Assembly: GCF_026870155.1 (NCBI RefSeq)
Contig: NZ_CP113975.1
Coordinates: forward strand, 4,960,001 to 5,024,000
Direction: 5' to 3'
Source: Flavobacterium marginilacus
Lineage (GTDB): Bacteria; Bacteroidota; Bacteroidia; Flavobacteriales; Flavobacteriaceae
DNA: 64,000 bases
The notes below the pieces were generated by a model that did no database searches, was not told where the DNA came from, and saw nothing but the letters and a program-made list of their open reading frames with translations. The position numbers and the translations under genes were made by a program. This document shows positions 17,787-26,124 of this stretch, one piece after another; the stretch's first letter is position 1; each line of letters opens with the position of its first letter.

Positions 17787-18443
17787 ATGAAATTTTTTAT
17801 CGATACAGCAAATTTAAAAGACATCAAAGAAGCCAACGATTTAGGAATATTAGACGGAGTAACAACAAATCCTTCGCTTATGGCAAAAGAAGGAATCACA
17901 GGAGCCGACAACATTCTTGCACATTATGTAAAAATATGCGAATTAGTTGACGGTGATGTAAGCGCCGAAGTAATTTCGACCGATTTTGAAGGAATGATTG
18001 CCGAAGGAGAAAAACTGGCCGCTTTACATCCGCAGATTGTGGTTAAAATCCCAATGATTAAAGACGGAATAAAGGCATGCAAATATTTTTCTGATAAAGG
18101 AATCAGAACTAATGTGACTTTGGTTTTCTCAGTTGGACAGGCATTGCTTGCAGCCAAAGCGGGTGCTACCTATGTTTCTCCATTTTTAGGAAGACTGGAT
18201 GACATTTGTACAGACGGTATGGGACTAATTGCCGAAATCAGACAGGTATATGACAATTATGATTTTCAGACACAGATTTTATCAGCTTCTGTCCGAAATA
18301 CTATGCACGTAATTAATTGTGCCAAAGTAGGATCGGATGTAATGACTGGTCCGTTATCTTCAATAACCGGATTATTAAAACATCCTTTGACTGACAGCGG
18401 ATTGGCAACATTCTTGGCTGATTACCAAAAAGGAAACAGCTAA
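17787..18443 (+). CDS. transaldolase (short, TalC/fructose-6-P aldolase-like form)
   Basis: This 218-residue cytoplasmic enzyme of the short transaldolase subfamily starts MKFFIDTANL and continues GILDGVTTNPSLMAKEG. The Schiff-base lysine is Lys87 in IVVKIPM. The C-terminus has ILSASVRNTMHV and DVMTGP. It would interconvert sedoheptulose-7-P plus glyceraldehyde-3-P and erythrose-4-P plus fructose-6-P, although members of this subfamily can instead be fructose-6-P aldolases. Linkage to transketolase and the arabinose genes favours transaldolase. A bidirectional terminator separates it from araR. Confidence 0.92.
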   Translation: MKFFIDTANLKDIKEANDLGILDGVTTNPSLMAKEGITGADNILAHYVKICELVDGDVSAEVISTDFEGMIAEGEKLAALHPQIVVKIPMIKDGIKACKYFSDKGIRTNVTLVFSVGQALLAAKAGATYVSPFLGRLDDICTDGMGLIAEIRQVYDNYDFQTQILSASVRNTMHVINCAKVGSDVMTGPLSSITGLLKHPLTDSGLATFLADYQKGNS

Positions 18444-18468
18444 GATCAAATCCTATTTATCCCCAAAT

Positions 18469-18502
18469 AAAAAAGGAAGATTCGATTGAATCTTCCTTTT
18501 TT
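18469..18502. terminator. bidirectional terminator between the transaldolase gene and araR
   Basis: GGAAGATTC (18475-18483) pairs with GAATCTTCC (18488-18496) around a GATT loop. Runs of A and T flank it on both sides, so it can end the converging transaldolase and araR transcripts. Confidence 0.9.
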
Positions 18503-18523
18503 ATTTTATATCAGCCAAACTAT

Positions 18524-19213
18524 TTAAAAGTTTATAGCAAAATCGTTCAAAAGTTTAGCATCATATTTCTCTTTGTCAAAAGTATAGAGGTATGAACCTT
18601 TTCTTGACGAAGTCATATCTTTTTCATCCAATTTTATTAGTATATCCAGTGAATTGATTTTACTGATAAAATTTCTTTTATCAATTTCTTTGTCCAGAAT
18701 TGATTCATACAGCTTAAGCAGCTGGCTCATTTTAAATTTTTCAGGCAAAAGCTCAAAGCCAACAGGTTTCATTGAGGTTCTATAACGCAGTCTTCTAATG
18801 GCATGTGCTAACATTTTATCGTGGTCAAAAATCAGCTTTGGCACTTCAGAAACACTAAACCATTTGGCATGATAATTCTGAATCAATTCAGCATTATGAT
18901 TTTCAACATTAATCAAAGCATAATAAGCAACCGATATCGTTCTCTCAACAGGATCACGGTCTATTTCACTATAAGTATAAAGCTGTTCCATATAAATATC
19001 CTGAATTCCTGTATAAGTATTCAGTACCCTGATGGCGGCATCGTCTAATACTTCCTCTTTCTTAAGGAATCCTCCCATTAAAGACCATTTTCCTTTTTCG
19101 GGTTCGAAGTCCCTTTTAATTAAGAGAATTTTTAGACCCTCGTCATCAAAGCCAAAAATGATACAATCGACCGCTAAAAGAGCTTTATCTTCTGTACTAT
19201 AACTATTTAACAT
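18524..19213 (-). CDS. araR: NUDIX-type transcriptional regulator of L-arabinose utilisation
   Basis: This 229-residue protein has an N-terminal NUDIX fold (about 10-140: AVDCIIFGFDDEGLKILLIKR, KGKWSLMGGFLKKEEVLDDAAIRVL) and a C-terminal winged helix (about 150-229). The Nudix box is degenerate: where hydrolases have REUxEE, this has RVLNTYTG, so it should bind a ligand rather than hydrolyse nucleotides. Bacteroidota regulators of this type (AraR of Bacteroides, related to NrtR) repress arabinose genes and release DNA on binding L-arabinose. Here it sits amid the ara genes and transcribes against them. A perfect palindrome 58 bp upstream (19271) is a likely autoregulatory site. Confidence 0.9.
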   Translation of the reverse strand: MLNSYSTEDKALLAVDCIIFGFDDEGLKILLIKRDFEPEKGKWSLMGGFLKKEEVLDDAAIRVLNTYTGIQDIYMEQLYTYSEIDRDPVERTISVAYYALINVENHNAELIQNYHAKWFSVSEVPKLIFDHDKMLAHAIRRLRYRTSMKPVGFELLPEKFKMSQLLKLYESILDKEIDKRNFISKINSLDILIKLDEKDMTSSRKGSYLYTFDKEKYDAKLLNDFAINF

Positions 19214-19270
19214 ATTAACATCTATATATAAGCTGTAAATATAAGAACTTCCTTAAAACTACCAAATTAA

Positions 19271-19293
19271 TTTAGTGTGGCTTATACACTAAT
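19271..19293. promoter_or_regulatory. AraR operator candidate 5 (araR autoregulation)
   Basis: TTAGTGT and ACACTAA form a perfect 7-bp inverted repeat across a 7-bp spacer (GGCTTAT). The same spacing is seen in the four other sites. The half-site differs from them by one or two bases. It lies 58 bp before the araR start codon. Confidence 0.6.
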
Positions 19294-19320
19294 ACGAGTC
19301 ATCCTTCATAACAGAACTTT

Positions 19321-19344
19321 AAGCCTATAACTGTAGGCTTTTTT
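19321..19344 (+). terminator. terminator-like hairpin with no plus-strand gene before it
   Basis: AAGCCTA (19321-19327) pairs with TAGGCTT (19334-19340) and TTTT follows. Nothing on the plus strand upstream appears to code. It may end a small RNA, act in the leader of the GH51 transcript, or be left over from a lost gene. Confidence 0.5.
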
Positions 19345-19592
19345 CACATAACGACAGCGCATTGAGTAGTTTTAGAAATTAAGAAGAACTAATTCTCTTA
19401 CTTTTAGATTACCTCCTCTGACAACAAAACAAGCATAAAAAATTAAACTTTTTAAAACAATACGTTATAGCTTTCTTCAAAGAGATAACTAAAAAATGAT
19501 ACTATTTTTTTGTTTAGCTATTATATCCGTTTTTTTTTACTCGTTTTTTTATTAGATTAATTTGTATTAGTGCTTTTTTTTTATTTAAATTT

Positions 19593-19615
19593 ACAAATGT
19601 ATAAATAACACTTAT
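19593..19615. promoter_or_regulatory. AraR operator candidate 3 (upstream of first GH51)
   Basis: The left half is ACAAATGT, the spacer ATAAATA and the right half ACACTTAT. The site lies 103 bp before the GH51 start at 19718. A near-consensus -7 element (TATATTTT followed by G) overlaps its right end. Confidence 0.75.
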
Positions 19616-19717
19616 ATTTTGTCAATATTCAGAATATAATACTCCCCACGATTCCCAATTAAGAATTGGAATCAAGAATTACGATACCAATTACATTAAA
19701 AATTATATATACTATCT

Positions 19718-21250
19718 ATGAAAAAAGTCTTATTATTTTTGTTTATTTCATCTATTTTGAGCCAAACTGGATTTGCACAAAAAGAAACTACAGCACTTAC
19801 CATAAAAAATACTGCAGATGCACCAACAATCAACAAAAATATCTATGGTCATTTTGCAGAACATTTAGGAAGATGTATCTATGGAGGTTTTTTTGTTGGT
19901 GATACTTCCAAAATACCAAATACAGCAGGTGTCCGCAATGACATTGTCAAAGCTTTAAAAGAATTAAAAATACCAAATTTAAGATGGCCAGGGGGCTGTT
20001 TTGCTGACACGTATCACTGGAAAGATGGTATTGGCCCAAAAGAAAACAGACCCACAATTGTAAACCAATGGTGGGGCGGCGTTACCGAAGACAACAGTTT
20101 TGGCACGCATGACTTTTTAAATATGTGCGAACTTCTTGGGGCTGAACCATACTTATCCGGAAACGTAGGCAGCGGAACAGTGCAGGAATTAGCTGACTGG
20201 GTTCAATATACCAACTTTGGCGGTAAAAGTCCAATGAGTGATCTGCGAAAAAAAAATGGAAGAACTGAACCTTGGAAAGTCAAATTCTGGGGAATAGGGA
20301 ATGAAGCTTGGGGTTGTGGTGGCAACATGACAGCCGATTATTATTCAGGCGAATATAAAAAATACGCAACATTTATGGGAGACGGTTTAAACCGTATTGC
20401 TTCAGGAGCAAACAGTTCAGACTATAGCTGGACTGAAACCTTAATGAAAAACGTTCCTCTCAACATGCTGGGAGGTGTGGCGCTGCACCATTATTCAGTT
20501 ATTGACTGGAATAAAAAAGGAGATGGTGTCGATTTTACAGAAGATCAATATTTTTCTACCATGAAAGAAGCTTTAAAAATGGAAGAGCTTGTTACTAAAC
20601 ATTCCGCCATAATGGATAAATATGATCCAAAGCAAAAAGTAGCTTTAGTAGTTGATGAATGGGGCGGATGGTATGATGTCGAAAAAGGATCAAATCCTGG
20701 TTTCTTATATCAGCAAAACACTATGAGAGATGCTGTTCTGGCAGGAGCGACATTAAATATTTTCAACAACCATGCAGACAGAGTGCGTATGGCAAATTTG
20801 GCACAATGCATAAACGTTTTGCAAGCTGTAATCTTAACAGATAAAGCAAAAATGATTACAACTCCAACCTATTCTGTAATGAAAATGTACAGCGTTCATC
20901 AAGATGCTAAATTATTGCCAGTAATTTTTCAATCGCCATTGTATACTTTTAATGGACAAACACTTCCTGCAATATCCGCATCAGCTTCAAAAGATAAAAA
21001 TGGTGCCATTCATATTTCATTAGTAAATATTGATGCAAAAAAAACAAACAAAATAGAAATTGACACAAAAGATCTTGATGCTAAAAATTTCACTGGAACA
21101 ATAATAACTGCACCTAAACTACAGGATTACAATTCATTCGAAAATCCAAATAAAATTACCCCAACAGTTTTTAAAGGTTTCGAAAACAAAAAAGGGAAAC
21201 TAGAAATCACTATTCCTCCTTTCTCTGTAGTTGTAATAGAAGGAATATAA
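19718..21250 (+). CDS. GH51 alpha-L-arabinofuranosidase (short form)
   Basis: This 510-residue exported enzyme has a signal peptide ending near TGFAQKE. It opens with NKNIYGHFAEHLGRCIYGG, the usual GH51 start, then LRWPGGCFADTYHWKDGIGP. Acid/base is Glu196 in WGIGNEAWGCGGNM and nucleophile is Glu314 in LVVDEWGGWYD. The C-terminal beta-sandwich ends in ITIPPFSVVVIEGI. It belongs to the compact branch of GH51, unlike the two longer enzymes at 8331 and 21581, and probably acts on arabino-oligosaccharides in the periplasm. An AraR-type site lies upstream and a hairpin terminator downstream (21401), so it may be a single-gene unit. Confidence 0.93.
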   Translation: MKKVLLFLFISSILSQTGFAQKETTALTIKNTADAPTINKNIYGHFAEHLGRCIYGGFFVGDTSKIPNTAGVRNDIVKALKELKIPNLRWPGGCFADTYHWKDGIGPKENRPTIVNQWWGGVTEDNSFGTHDFLNMCELLGAEPYLSGNVGSGTVQELADWVQYTNFGGKSPMSDLRKKNGRTEPWKVKFWGIGNEAWGCGGNMTADYYSGEYKKYATFMGDGLNRIASGANSSDYSWTETLMKNVPLNMLGGVALHHYSVIDWNKKGDGVDFTEDQYFSTMKEALKMEELVTKHSAIMDKYDPKQKVALVVDEWGGWYDVEKGSNPGFLYQQNTMRDAVLAGATLNIFNNHADRVRMANLAQCINVLQAVILTDKAKMITTPTYSVMKMYSVHQDAKLLPVIFQSPLYTFNGQTLPAISASASKDKNGAIHISLVNIDAKKTNKIEIDTKDLDAKNFTGTIITAPKLQDYNSFENPNKITPTVFKGFENKKGKLEITIPPFSVVVIEGI

Positions 21251-21400
21251 AAAATATGCGAATAAATTAATTCATGATCAATTTTTAGAAAAGTCTCAAA
21301 ATACTGCAATTGTAAAATTAGATTACTGTAGTTACTTTTTTTAAACGCTGATAGAATAGATAAAACCCATACCAGCACTAACAAACTGCCATAAAGATAT

Positions 21401-21440
21401 GCTTCTGTACTAGAAATTACTATTACAGAAGCGTGTTTTA
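21401..21440 (+). terminator. terminator after first GH51
   Basis: GCTTCTGTA (21401-21409) pairs with TACAGAAGC (21424-21432) and is followed by GTGTTTTA. The T-run is short, so efficiency is uncertain. Confidence 0.6.
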
Positions 21441-21580
21441 TTCGTTTTAGAAAAATTAGAAAAAATTATCAATGTGGAGGCATTTTAAAATCAGCAAATG
21501 TATACTTTACCGCTAAAAGAAGTTAAGCGAATAAGTTACTAAAGCTTGGCCGTATCACATCAGATCTTAAAATAAAATAT

Positions 21581-23566
21581 ATGAAATCAAATTTAATCAC
21601 AAAAATAGCACTTTGCGGACTAATGCTAAATGGTATTTATGCCAATGCTCAAAAAACGACACTCGAAGTAAATACTAGTAAGACTATTACCAAAATCCAG
21701 CCGACAATGTATGGTATCTTTTTTGAAGACATCAACTTTGCTGCCGATGGCGGTTTGTATGCCGAAATGGTCAAAAACCGCTCATTTGAATTTGATGATC
21801 CATTGATGGGATGGAAACAGCCAAAAAGTGACAGGCACAATTTCAATACCGAATCCGGGATTGCTGTTCCGGTTCAATTTTCAAAAAAAGGAACCAATCA
21901 TAATTATTGCCGAATCACGGTAAAAGATGCCAAGGGCTATGAAATCATCAATGAAGGTTTCAGAGGAATGGGAATTAAAAGCGGAGCAAAATACAATCTG
22001 ACCCTAAAAGCATCCAAAGAAGCAGGAAACATTTCGAAGATAATTATTCAATTCATCGGAAAAGACAATAAAGTTTTAGGCGAAACAAGTATTGCTCCAA
22101 CCACTTCAGACTGGAAAGAATACACTGCACAGCTTATTCCAACTGCTACAGAAGCGAAGGCAAAACTGCGTTTTACTTTTGAAGGAAATGGAACTATCGA
22201 TCTGGACATGATTTCATTATTCCCAGAAGAAACCTGGAATAACCGTAAAAATGGTCTTCGTAAAGATTTAGTACAATTATTATATGATATGAAACCTGGT
22301 TTCCTGCGTTTCCCAGGCGGCTGTATTGTTGAGGGCAGAACTCTGGTTGGGCGCTATCAATGGAAAAAAACGGTTGGACAGGTTGATGATAGAGAAATCT
22401 TGGTGAACCGCTGGAATACAGAGTTTGCACACAAACCTGCACCTGATTATTTTCAGTCTTTTGGTTTAGGATTTTATGAATATTTTCAATTATCCGAAGA
22501 TATTGGAGCTTCTCCCCTGCCAATTTTAAGCTGTGGAATGGCCTGCCAGTTCAATACCGGCGAATTAGCACCAATGGATCAGCTGGATCCTTATGTGCAG
22601 GACGCGATTGACTTAATTGAATTTGCCAATGGCGGAATTGATACTCCTTGGGGGAAAGTACGCGCCGATATGGGACACCCAAAACCGTTTAATTTGAAAT
22701 TTATTGGAGTAGGAAACGAACAATGGGGTACAGATTATATCGAACGTTATAAAGTATTCGAAAAAGCAATCAAAGCAAAACATCCGGAAATTACAATTGT
22801 TTCAGGAAGCGGACCATTCCCTGAAGGAGATTACTTCGAATATGCGCATTCAGAACTTAAAAAACTAAACGCCGAAATTATTGATGAGCATTATTATAAA
22901 GATCCAAAATGGTTTAGAGAAAACGTTACCCGTTACGACAATTATGACCGCAAAGGACCAAAAATATTCGCAGGAGAATATGCAGCACAATCTGTAGCTA
23001 TTGCAAGCCCCGAAAATAAAAACAGCTGGGAGTGTGCTTTTTCCGAAGCCGCTTTTATGACTGGAATGGAACGTAACGCCGAAGTGGTTCATCTTACATC
23101 CTACGCACCTTTATTTGCTCACGAAGAAGGCTGGCAATGGACACCAGATATGATTTGGTTTAATAATTTAGAGTCTTTTGGTACGCCAAATTACTATGTA
23201 CAAAAACTGTTTGCTAACAATAAAGGAACTGATTTATTAGCAGTCACCAAAGATGGAAAAGCTGTGACCGGCCAAAACGATTTATTTGCATCGGCAGTAA
23301 AAGATGTTAACACTAAAGAAGTTATTGTAAAAGTGGTAAACACCGCTGCAAAAGCACAGGATCTTACGATAGATTTAAAAGGAAGCAAATTCCAGTCAAA
23401 TGGAACAGTAATTACACTTACAAGTCCAAACACTACTGATGAAAACTCATTTGCTTCACCTAAAAAAATCAGCCCGAAAGAAAGCGCATATACACTAAAA
23501 AGCGAGAAAGCATCATTGAATGTACCTGCCTATTCTGTAACAATTTTGAAGTTAAAGTTAAAATAA
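21581..23566 (+). CDS. GH51 alpha-L-arabinofuranosidase (long form)
   Basis: This 661-residue enzyme has a signal peptide ending near GIYANAQ. Motifs are MYGIFFEDINFAADGGLYAEMV, a CBM4/9-like segment (about 70-210), and the barrel with FLRFPGGCIVEGRTL. Acid/base is Glu380 in GVGNEQWGTDY and nucleophile is Glu466 in FAGEYAAQ. The body matches the C-terminal two thirds of the fusion protein at 8331. Having three GH51 enzymes in one locus suggests division of labour among alpha-1,2, 1,3 and 1,5 linkages or chain lengths, which is inference. The 330-bp spacer before it contains the preceding hairpin terminator. I see no AraR-type site there, so its promoter is unclear. Confidence 0.93.
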   Translation: MKSNLITKIALCGLMLNGIYANAQKTTLEVNTSKTITKIQPTMYGIFFEDINFAADGGLYAEMVKNRSFEFDDPLMGWKQPKSDRHNFNTESGIAVPVQFSKKGTNHNYCRITVKDAKGYEIINEGFRGMGIKSGAKYNLTLKASKEAGNISKIIIQFIGKDNKVLGETSIAPTTSDWKEYTAQLIPTATEAKAKLRFTFEGNGTIDLDMISLFPEETWNNRKNGLRKDLVQLLYDMKPGFLRFPGGCIVEGRTLVGRYQWKKTVGQVDDREILVNRWNTEFAHKPAPDYFQSFGLGFYEYFQLSEDIGASPLPILSCGMACQFNTGELAPMDQLDPYVQDAIDLIEFANGGIDTPWGKVRADMGHPKPFNLKFIGVGNEQWGTDYIERYKVFEKAIKAKHPEITIVSGSGPFPEGDYFEYAHSELKKLNAEIIDEHYYKDPKWFRENVTRYDNYDRKGPKIFAGEYAAQSVAIASPENKNSWECAFSEAAFMTGMERNAEVVHLTSYAPLFAHEEGWQWTPDMIWFNNLESFGTPNYYVQKLFANNKGTDLLAVTKDGKAVTGQNDLFASAVKDVNTKEVIVKVVNTAAKAQDLTIDLKGSKFQSNGTVITLTSPNTTDENSFASPKKISPKESAYTLKSEKASLNVPAYSVTILKLKLK

Positions 23567-23583
23567 TTTCAGCTCCAAATAAA

Positions 23584-23606
23584 TTAAGTGTTTATTACAC
23601 ACTTAT
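23584..23606. promoter_or_regulatory. AraR operator candidate 4 (upstream of araB)
   Basis: The left half is TTAAGTGT, the spacer TTATTAC and the right half ACACTTAT. This is the most symmetric of the four main sites. It lies between the expected -33 and -7 positions of the araB promoter. Confidence 0.8.
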
Positions 23607-23619
23607 TAAATAATTATTC

Positions 23620-23627
23620 TATATTTG
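23620..23627 (+). promoter_or_regulatory. -7 promoter box of araBDA
   Basis: TATATTTG matches TAnnTTTG exactly. It overlaps the TTG that would otherwise give a longer araB frame, and so supports the ATG at 23649 as the real start. Confidence 0.65.
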
Positions 23628-23648
23628 CAATATATAAAAAGAATCGTG

Positions 23649-25340
23649 ATGAAAAATTATGTAATAGGATTAGATTATGGCTCAGATTCTGTTCGCGCAG
23701 TATTGATTGACACTGAAAATGGGCAGGAATTAGCATCCAGCGTTTGTGACTACAAGCGATGGAAAAACAAAGAATATTGTAATGCCTCAATAAATCAGTT
23801 TCGCCAGCATCCTTTGGATCATATCGAAGGGTTAGAAACTACCATAAAATATGTAGTCGAAAACAGTAAAGTAGATCCTTCTCTTATTCGAAGCATTTGT
23901 ATAGACACTACAGGATCTTCACCAGTACCAGTTGCCGAAGATGGAACACCACTAGCTTTGACCGAAGGTTTTGAACATAATCCAAATGCCATGATGGTAT
24001 TATGGAAAGACCATACTGCTATCAATGAAGCCAATGAAATCAATGAATTAGCAGCCAGCTGGGGCGGAGAAGATTTTACAAAATATGAAGGAGGAATTTA
24101 TTCATCTGAATGGTTTTGGGCCAAAATTTTACATGTTGCCAGAGAAGACGAAGCTGTAAAAAAAGCAGCTTACACCTGGATGGAACATTGCGATTTAATG
24201 ACATATCTGCTAATTGACGATAAAGATTTAAAGACTTTCAAAAGAAGCCGCTGTGCTGCAGGTCACAAAGCCATGTGGCACGAAGACTGGAATGGATTGC
24301 CGCCAGCAGCATTTTTAGAAAAATTAGATCCCTATCTGGCTTCGCTCCGTGGCAAATTATACGATGAAACGTATACATCCGATTTAGCTGCTGGAAATTT
24401 AAATAAAGAGTGGGCTGACCGATTAGGGCTTTCTACCGATACAATTATTGCAGTTGGAACTTTTGACGCTCATTCAGGAGCTGTAGGAGCAAAAATAGAC
24501 GAACGCACTTTGGTCCGTGTAATGGGAACCTCAACGTGTGATATTATTGTTGATACTAAAGAATCTATCGGAACAAAAACAGTTCGCGGAATCTGCGGTC
24601 AAGTAGATGGTTCTGTAATTCCAGGTTATATCGGACTAGAAGCGGGACAATCTGCTTTTGGAGATGTATTGGCATGGTACAAAGAACTTTTATTATGGCC
24701 GACTGAAAACCTGCTTTCCTCTTCTGCTCTATTGAATGAAGAACAAAAAGCACAATTGAAAGCTGAAATCAGCGACAAGTTAATTGTTGAATTAACTGCC
24801 GAAGCAGAAAAAATTCCGTTAACAGAAAGCATACCAGTTGCGTTAGACTGGATTAACGGGCGAAGAACTCCAGACGCTAATCAGGAAGTAAAAAGTGCAA
24901 TATCAAACTTATCCTTAGGAACAAAAGCACCGCATGTATTCAAATCATTGGTAAATGCAATTTGTTTTGGTTCCAAAAAAATTGTGGATCGTTTTGAAGA
25001 AGAAGGTGTCCGTATTGATACCGTAATCGGAATTGGAGGTGTTGCCCGCAAATCACCATTCATCATGCAGACATTAGCCAATGTATTGAACAAGCCAATC
25101 AAAGTAGCTTTATCCGATCAGGCACCAGCATTGGGAGCTGCCATTTATGCGGCTGTTGCTGCCGGAATATATCCAAATGTAATCGAAGCAAGCCAAAAAA
25201 TGGGAAGCCCATTTGAAAGTGAATACACCCCTGAATTAGACAAAGTTGCTGCTTACAACAAACTGCTTTTGGCTTACGAACAATTAAGTGCATTTGCAGA
25301 TCCATCTATTAAAAAACAACACAATGAGCTCTATATATAA
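23649..25340 (+). CDS. araB: L-ribulokinase
   Basis: This 563-residue FGGY-family kinase phosphorylates L-ribulose to L-ribulose-5-P with ATP in the cytoplasm. It starts MKNYVIGLDYGSDSVRAVL, the first phosphate-binding loop. It continues with ICIDTTGSSPVPV, the ribulokinase-type catalytic region around MMVLWKDHTA, GTFDAHSGAVGAK, VMGTSTCDI, and the C-terminal ATP site VIGIGGVARKSPFIMQTLANVLNKPI. I chose the ATG at 23649 because the -7 box at 23620 overlaps the longer alternative. It overlaps araD by 17 bp, which suggests translational coupling. An AraR-type operator lies directly upstream. Confidence 0.96.
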   Translation: MKNYVIGLDYGSDSVRAVLIDTENGQELASSVCDYKRWKNKEYCNASINQFRQHPLDHIEGLETTIKYVVENSKVDPSLIRSICIDTTGSSPVPVAEDGTPLALTEGFEHNPNAMMVLWKDHTAINEANEINELAASWGGEDFTKYEGGIYSSEWFWAKILHVAREDEAVKKAAYTWMEHCDLMTYLLIDDKDLKTFKRSRCAAGHKAMWHEDWNGLPPAAFLEKLDPYLASLRGKLYDETYTSDLAAGNLNKEWADRLGLSTDTIIAVGTFDAHSGAVGAKIDERTLVRVMGTSTCDIIVDTKESIGTKTVRGICGQVDGSVIPGYIGLEAGQSAFGDVLAWYKELLLWPTENLLSSSALLNEEQKAQLKAEISDKLIVELTAEAEKIPLTESIPVALDWINGRRTPDANQEVKSAISNLSLGTKAPHVFKSLVNAICFGSKKIVDRFEEEGVRIDTVIGIGGVARKSPFIMQTLANVLNKPIKVALSDQAPALGAAIYAAVAAGIYPNVIEASQKMGSPFESEYTPELDKVAAYNKLLLAYEQLSAFADPSIKKQHNELYI

Positions 25341-26025
25341 AGATTTAAAACAAGAGTGCTACGAAGCAAATATGCAGCTGAATGCATTGAATCTGGTAGT
25401 TTATACTTTTGGTAACGTAAGCGCGGTTGACCGCGAAAAAGGTGTTTTTGCCATCAAGCCAAGCGGTGTTCCTTATGAAAACTTAAAGCCTGAGGACATT
25501 GTCATTGTTGATTTTGACAACAACATCATCGAAGGAAGCCTGCGCCCTTCTTCGGATACTAAAACGCATGCCTATTTATACAAAAATTGGCCAAACATTG
25601 GCGGTGTTGCACATACTCATGCTACATATTCTGTAGCTTGGGCACAATCACAAAGAGACATTCCAATATTCGGAACGACACATGCCGATCATTTAACTTC
25701 TGACATTCCGTGCGCGCCTCCAATGGCTGACGCCCTTATCGAAGGAAACTATGAACACAATACCGGAATCCAGATTTTAGATTGTTTCAAAGAAAAAAAT
25801 CTTAATTACGAAGAAACAGAAATGGTGCTAATAGGAAATCACGGTCCTTTTGCCTGGGGAAAAAATGCTGCTAAAGCAGTTTACAACTCTAAGGTTCTTG
25901 AAGTGGTTGCCGAGATGGCTTACCTGACACTGCAGATTAATCCTAATGCACCGCGATTGAAGGATTCTTTGATCAAAAAGCATTACGAACGCAAACACGG
26001 TAAGGATTCCTATTACGGACAGTAG
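25324..26025 (+). CDS. araD: L-ribulose-5-phosphate 4-epimerase
   Basis: This 233-residue class II aldolase-fold enzyme converts L-ribulose-5-P to D-xylulose-5-P. The start MSSIYKDLKQECYEANMQL at 25324 overlaps the last 17 bp of araB. The longer reading frame only translates araB sequence. Motifs are LVVYTFGNVSAVDRE, KPSGVPYENL, SSDTKTHAYLYKNWP, the zinc-binding GGVAHTHATYSVAWAQ and FGTTHADH, and GNHGPFAWG. It is the second gene of araBDA. The product feeds transketolase, encoded at 15605. Confidence 0.95.
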   Translation: MSSIYKDLKQECYEANMQLNALNLVVYTFGNVSAVDREKGVFAIKPSGVPYENLKPEDIVIVDFDNNIIEGSLRPSSDTKTHAYLYKNWPNIGGVAHTHATYSVAWAQSQRDIPIFGTTHADHLTSDIPCAPPMADALIEGNYEHNTGIQILDCFKEKNLNYEETEMVLIGNHGPFAWGKNAAKAVYNSKVLEVVAEMAYLTLQINPNAPRLKDSLIKKHYERKHGKDSYYGQ

Positions 26026-26036
26026 CCAAGTTGTTT

Positions 26037-26114
26037 ATTAGGTGAATCGTTTATTGGTTTAATCGATTCAACAAATAAACGATTAAAACAATTAAACAAA
26101 TAAACGATTAAACA
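26037..26114. repeat. repeats and inverted repeat between araD and araA
   Basis: AAATAAACGATTAAA-type words occur twice in direct orientation near 26074-26112. Their inverse, AATCGTTTATT, occurs near 26044. The segment can fold into a hairpin between the two genes and might tune araA expression or protect the transcript. The words are A/T-rich, so chance contributes. Confidence 0.45.
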
Positions 26115-26124
26115 TAAAAACATA

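Noticed and set aside
18524..19213. Considered a catalytic NUDIX hydrolase
   Set aside because: The Nudix box lacks the REUxEE core, a C-terminal winged helix is present, and the gene sits in the ara locus.
23625..23648. Upstream start for araB
   Set aside because: It begins at a TTG overlapping the -7 box; the family N-terminus starts at the ATG at 23649.
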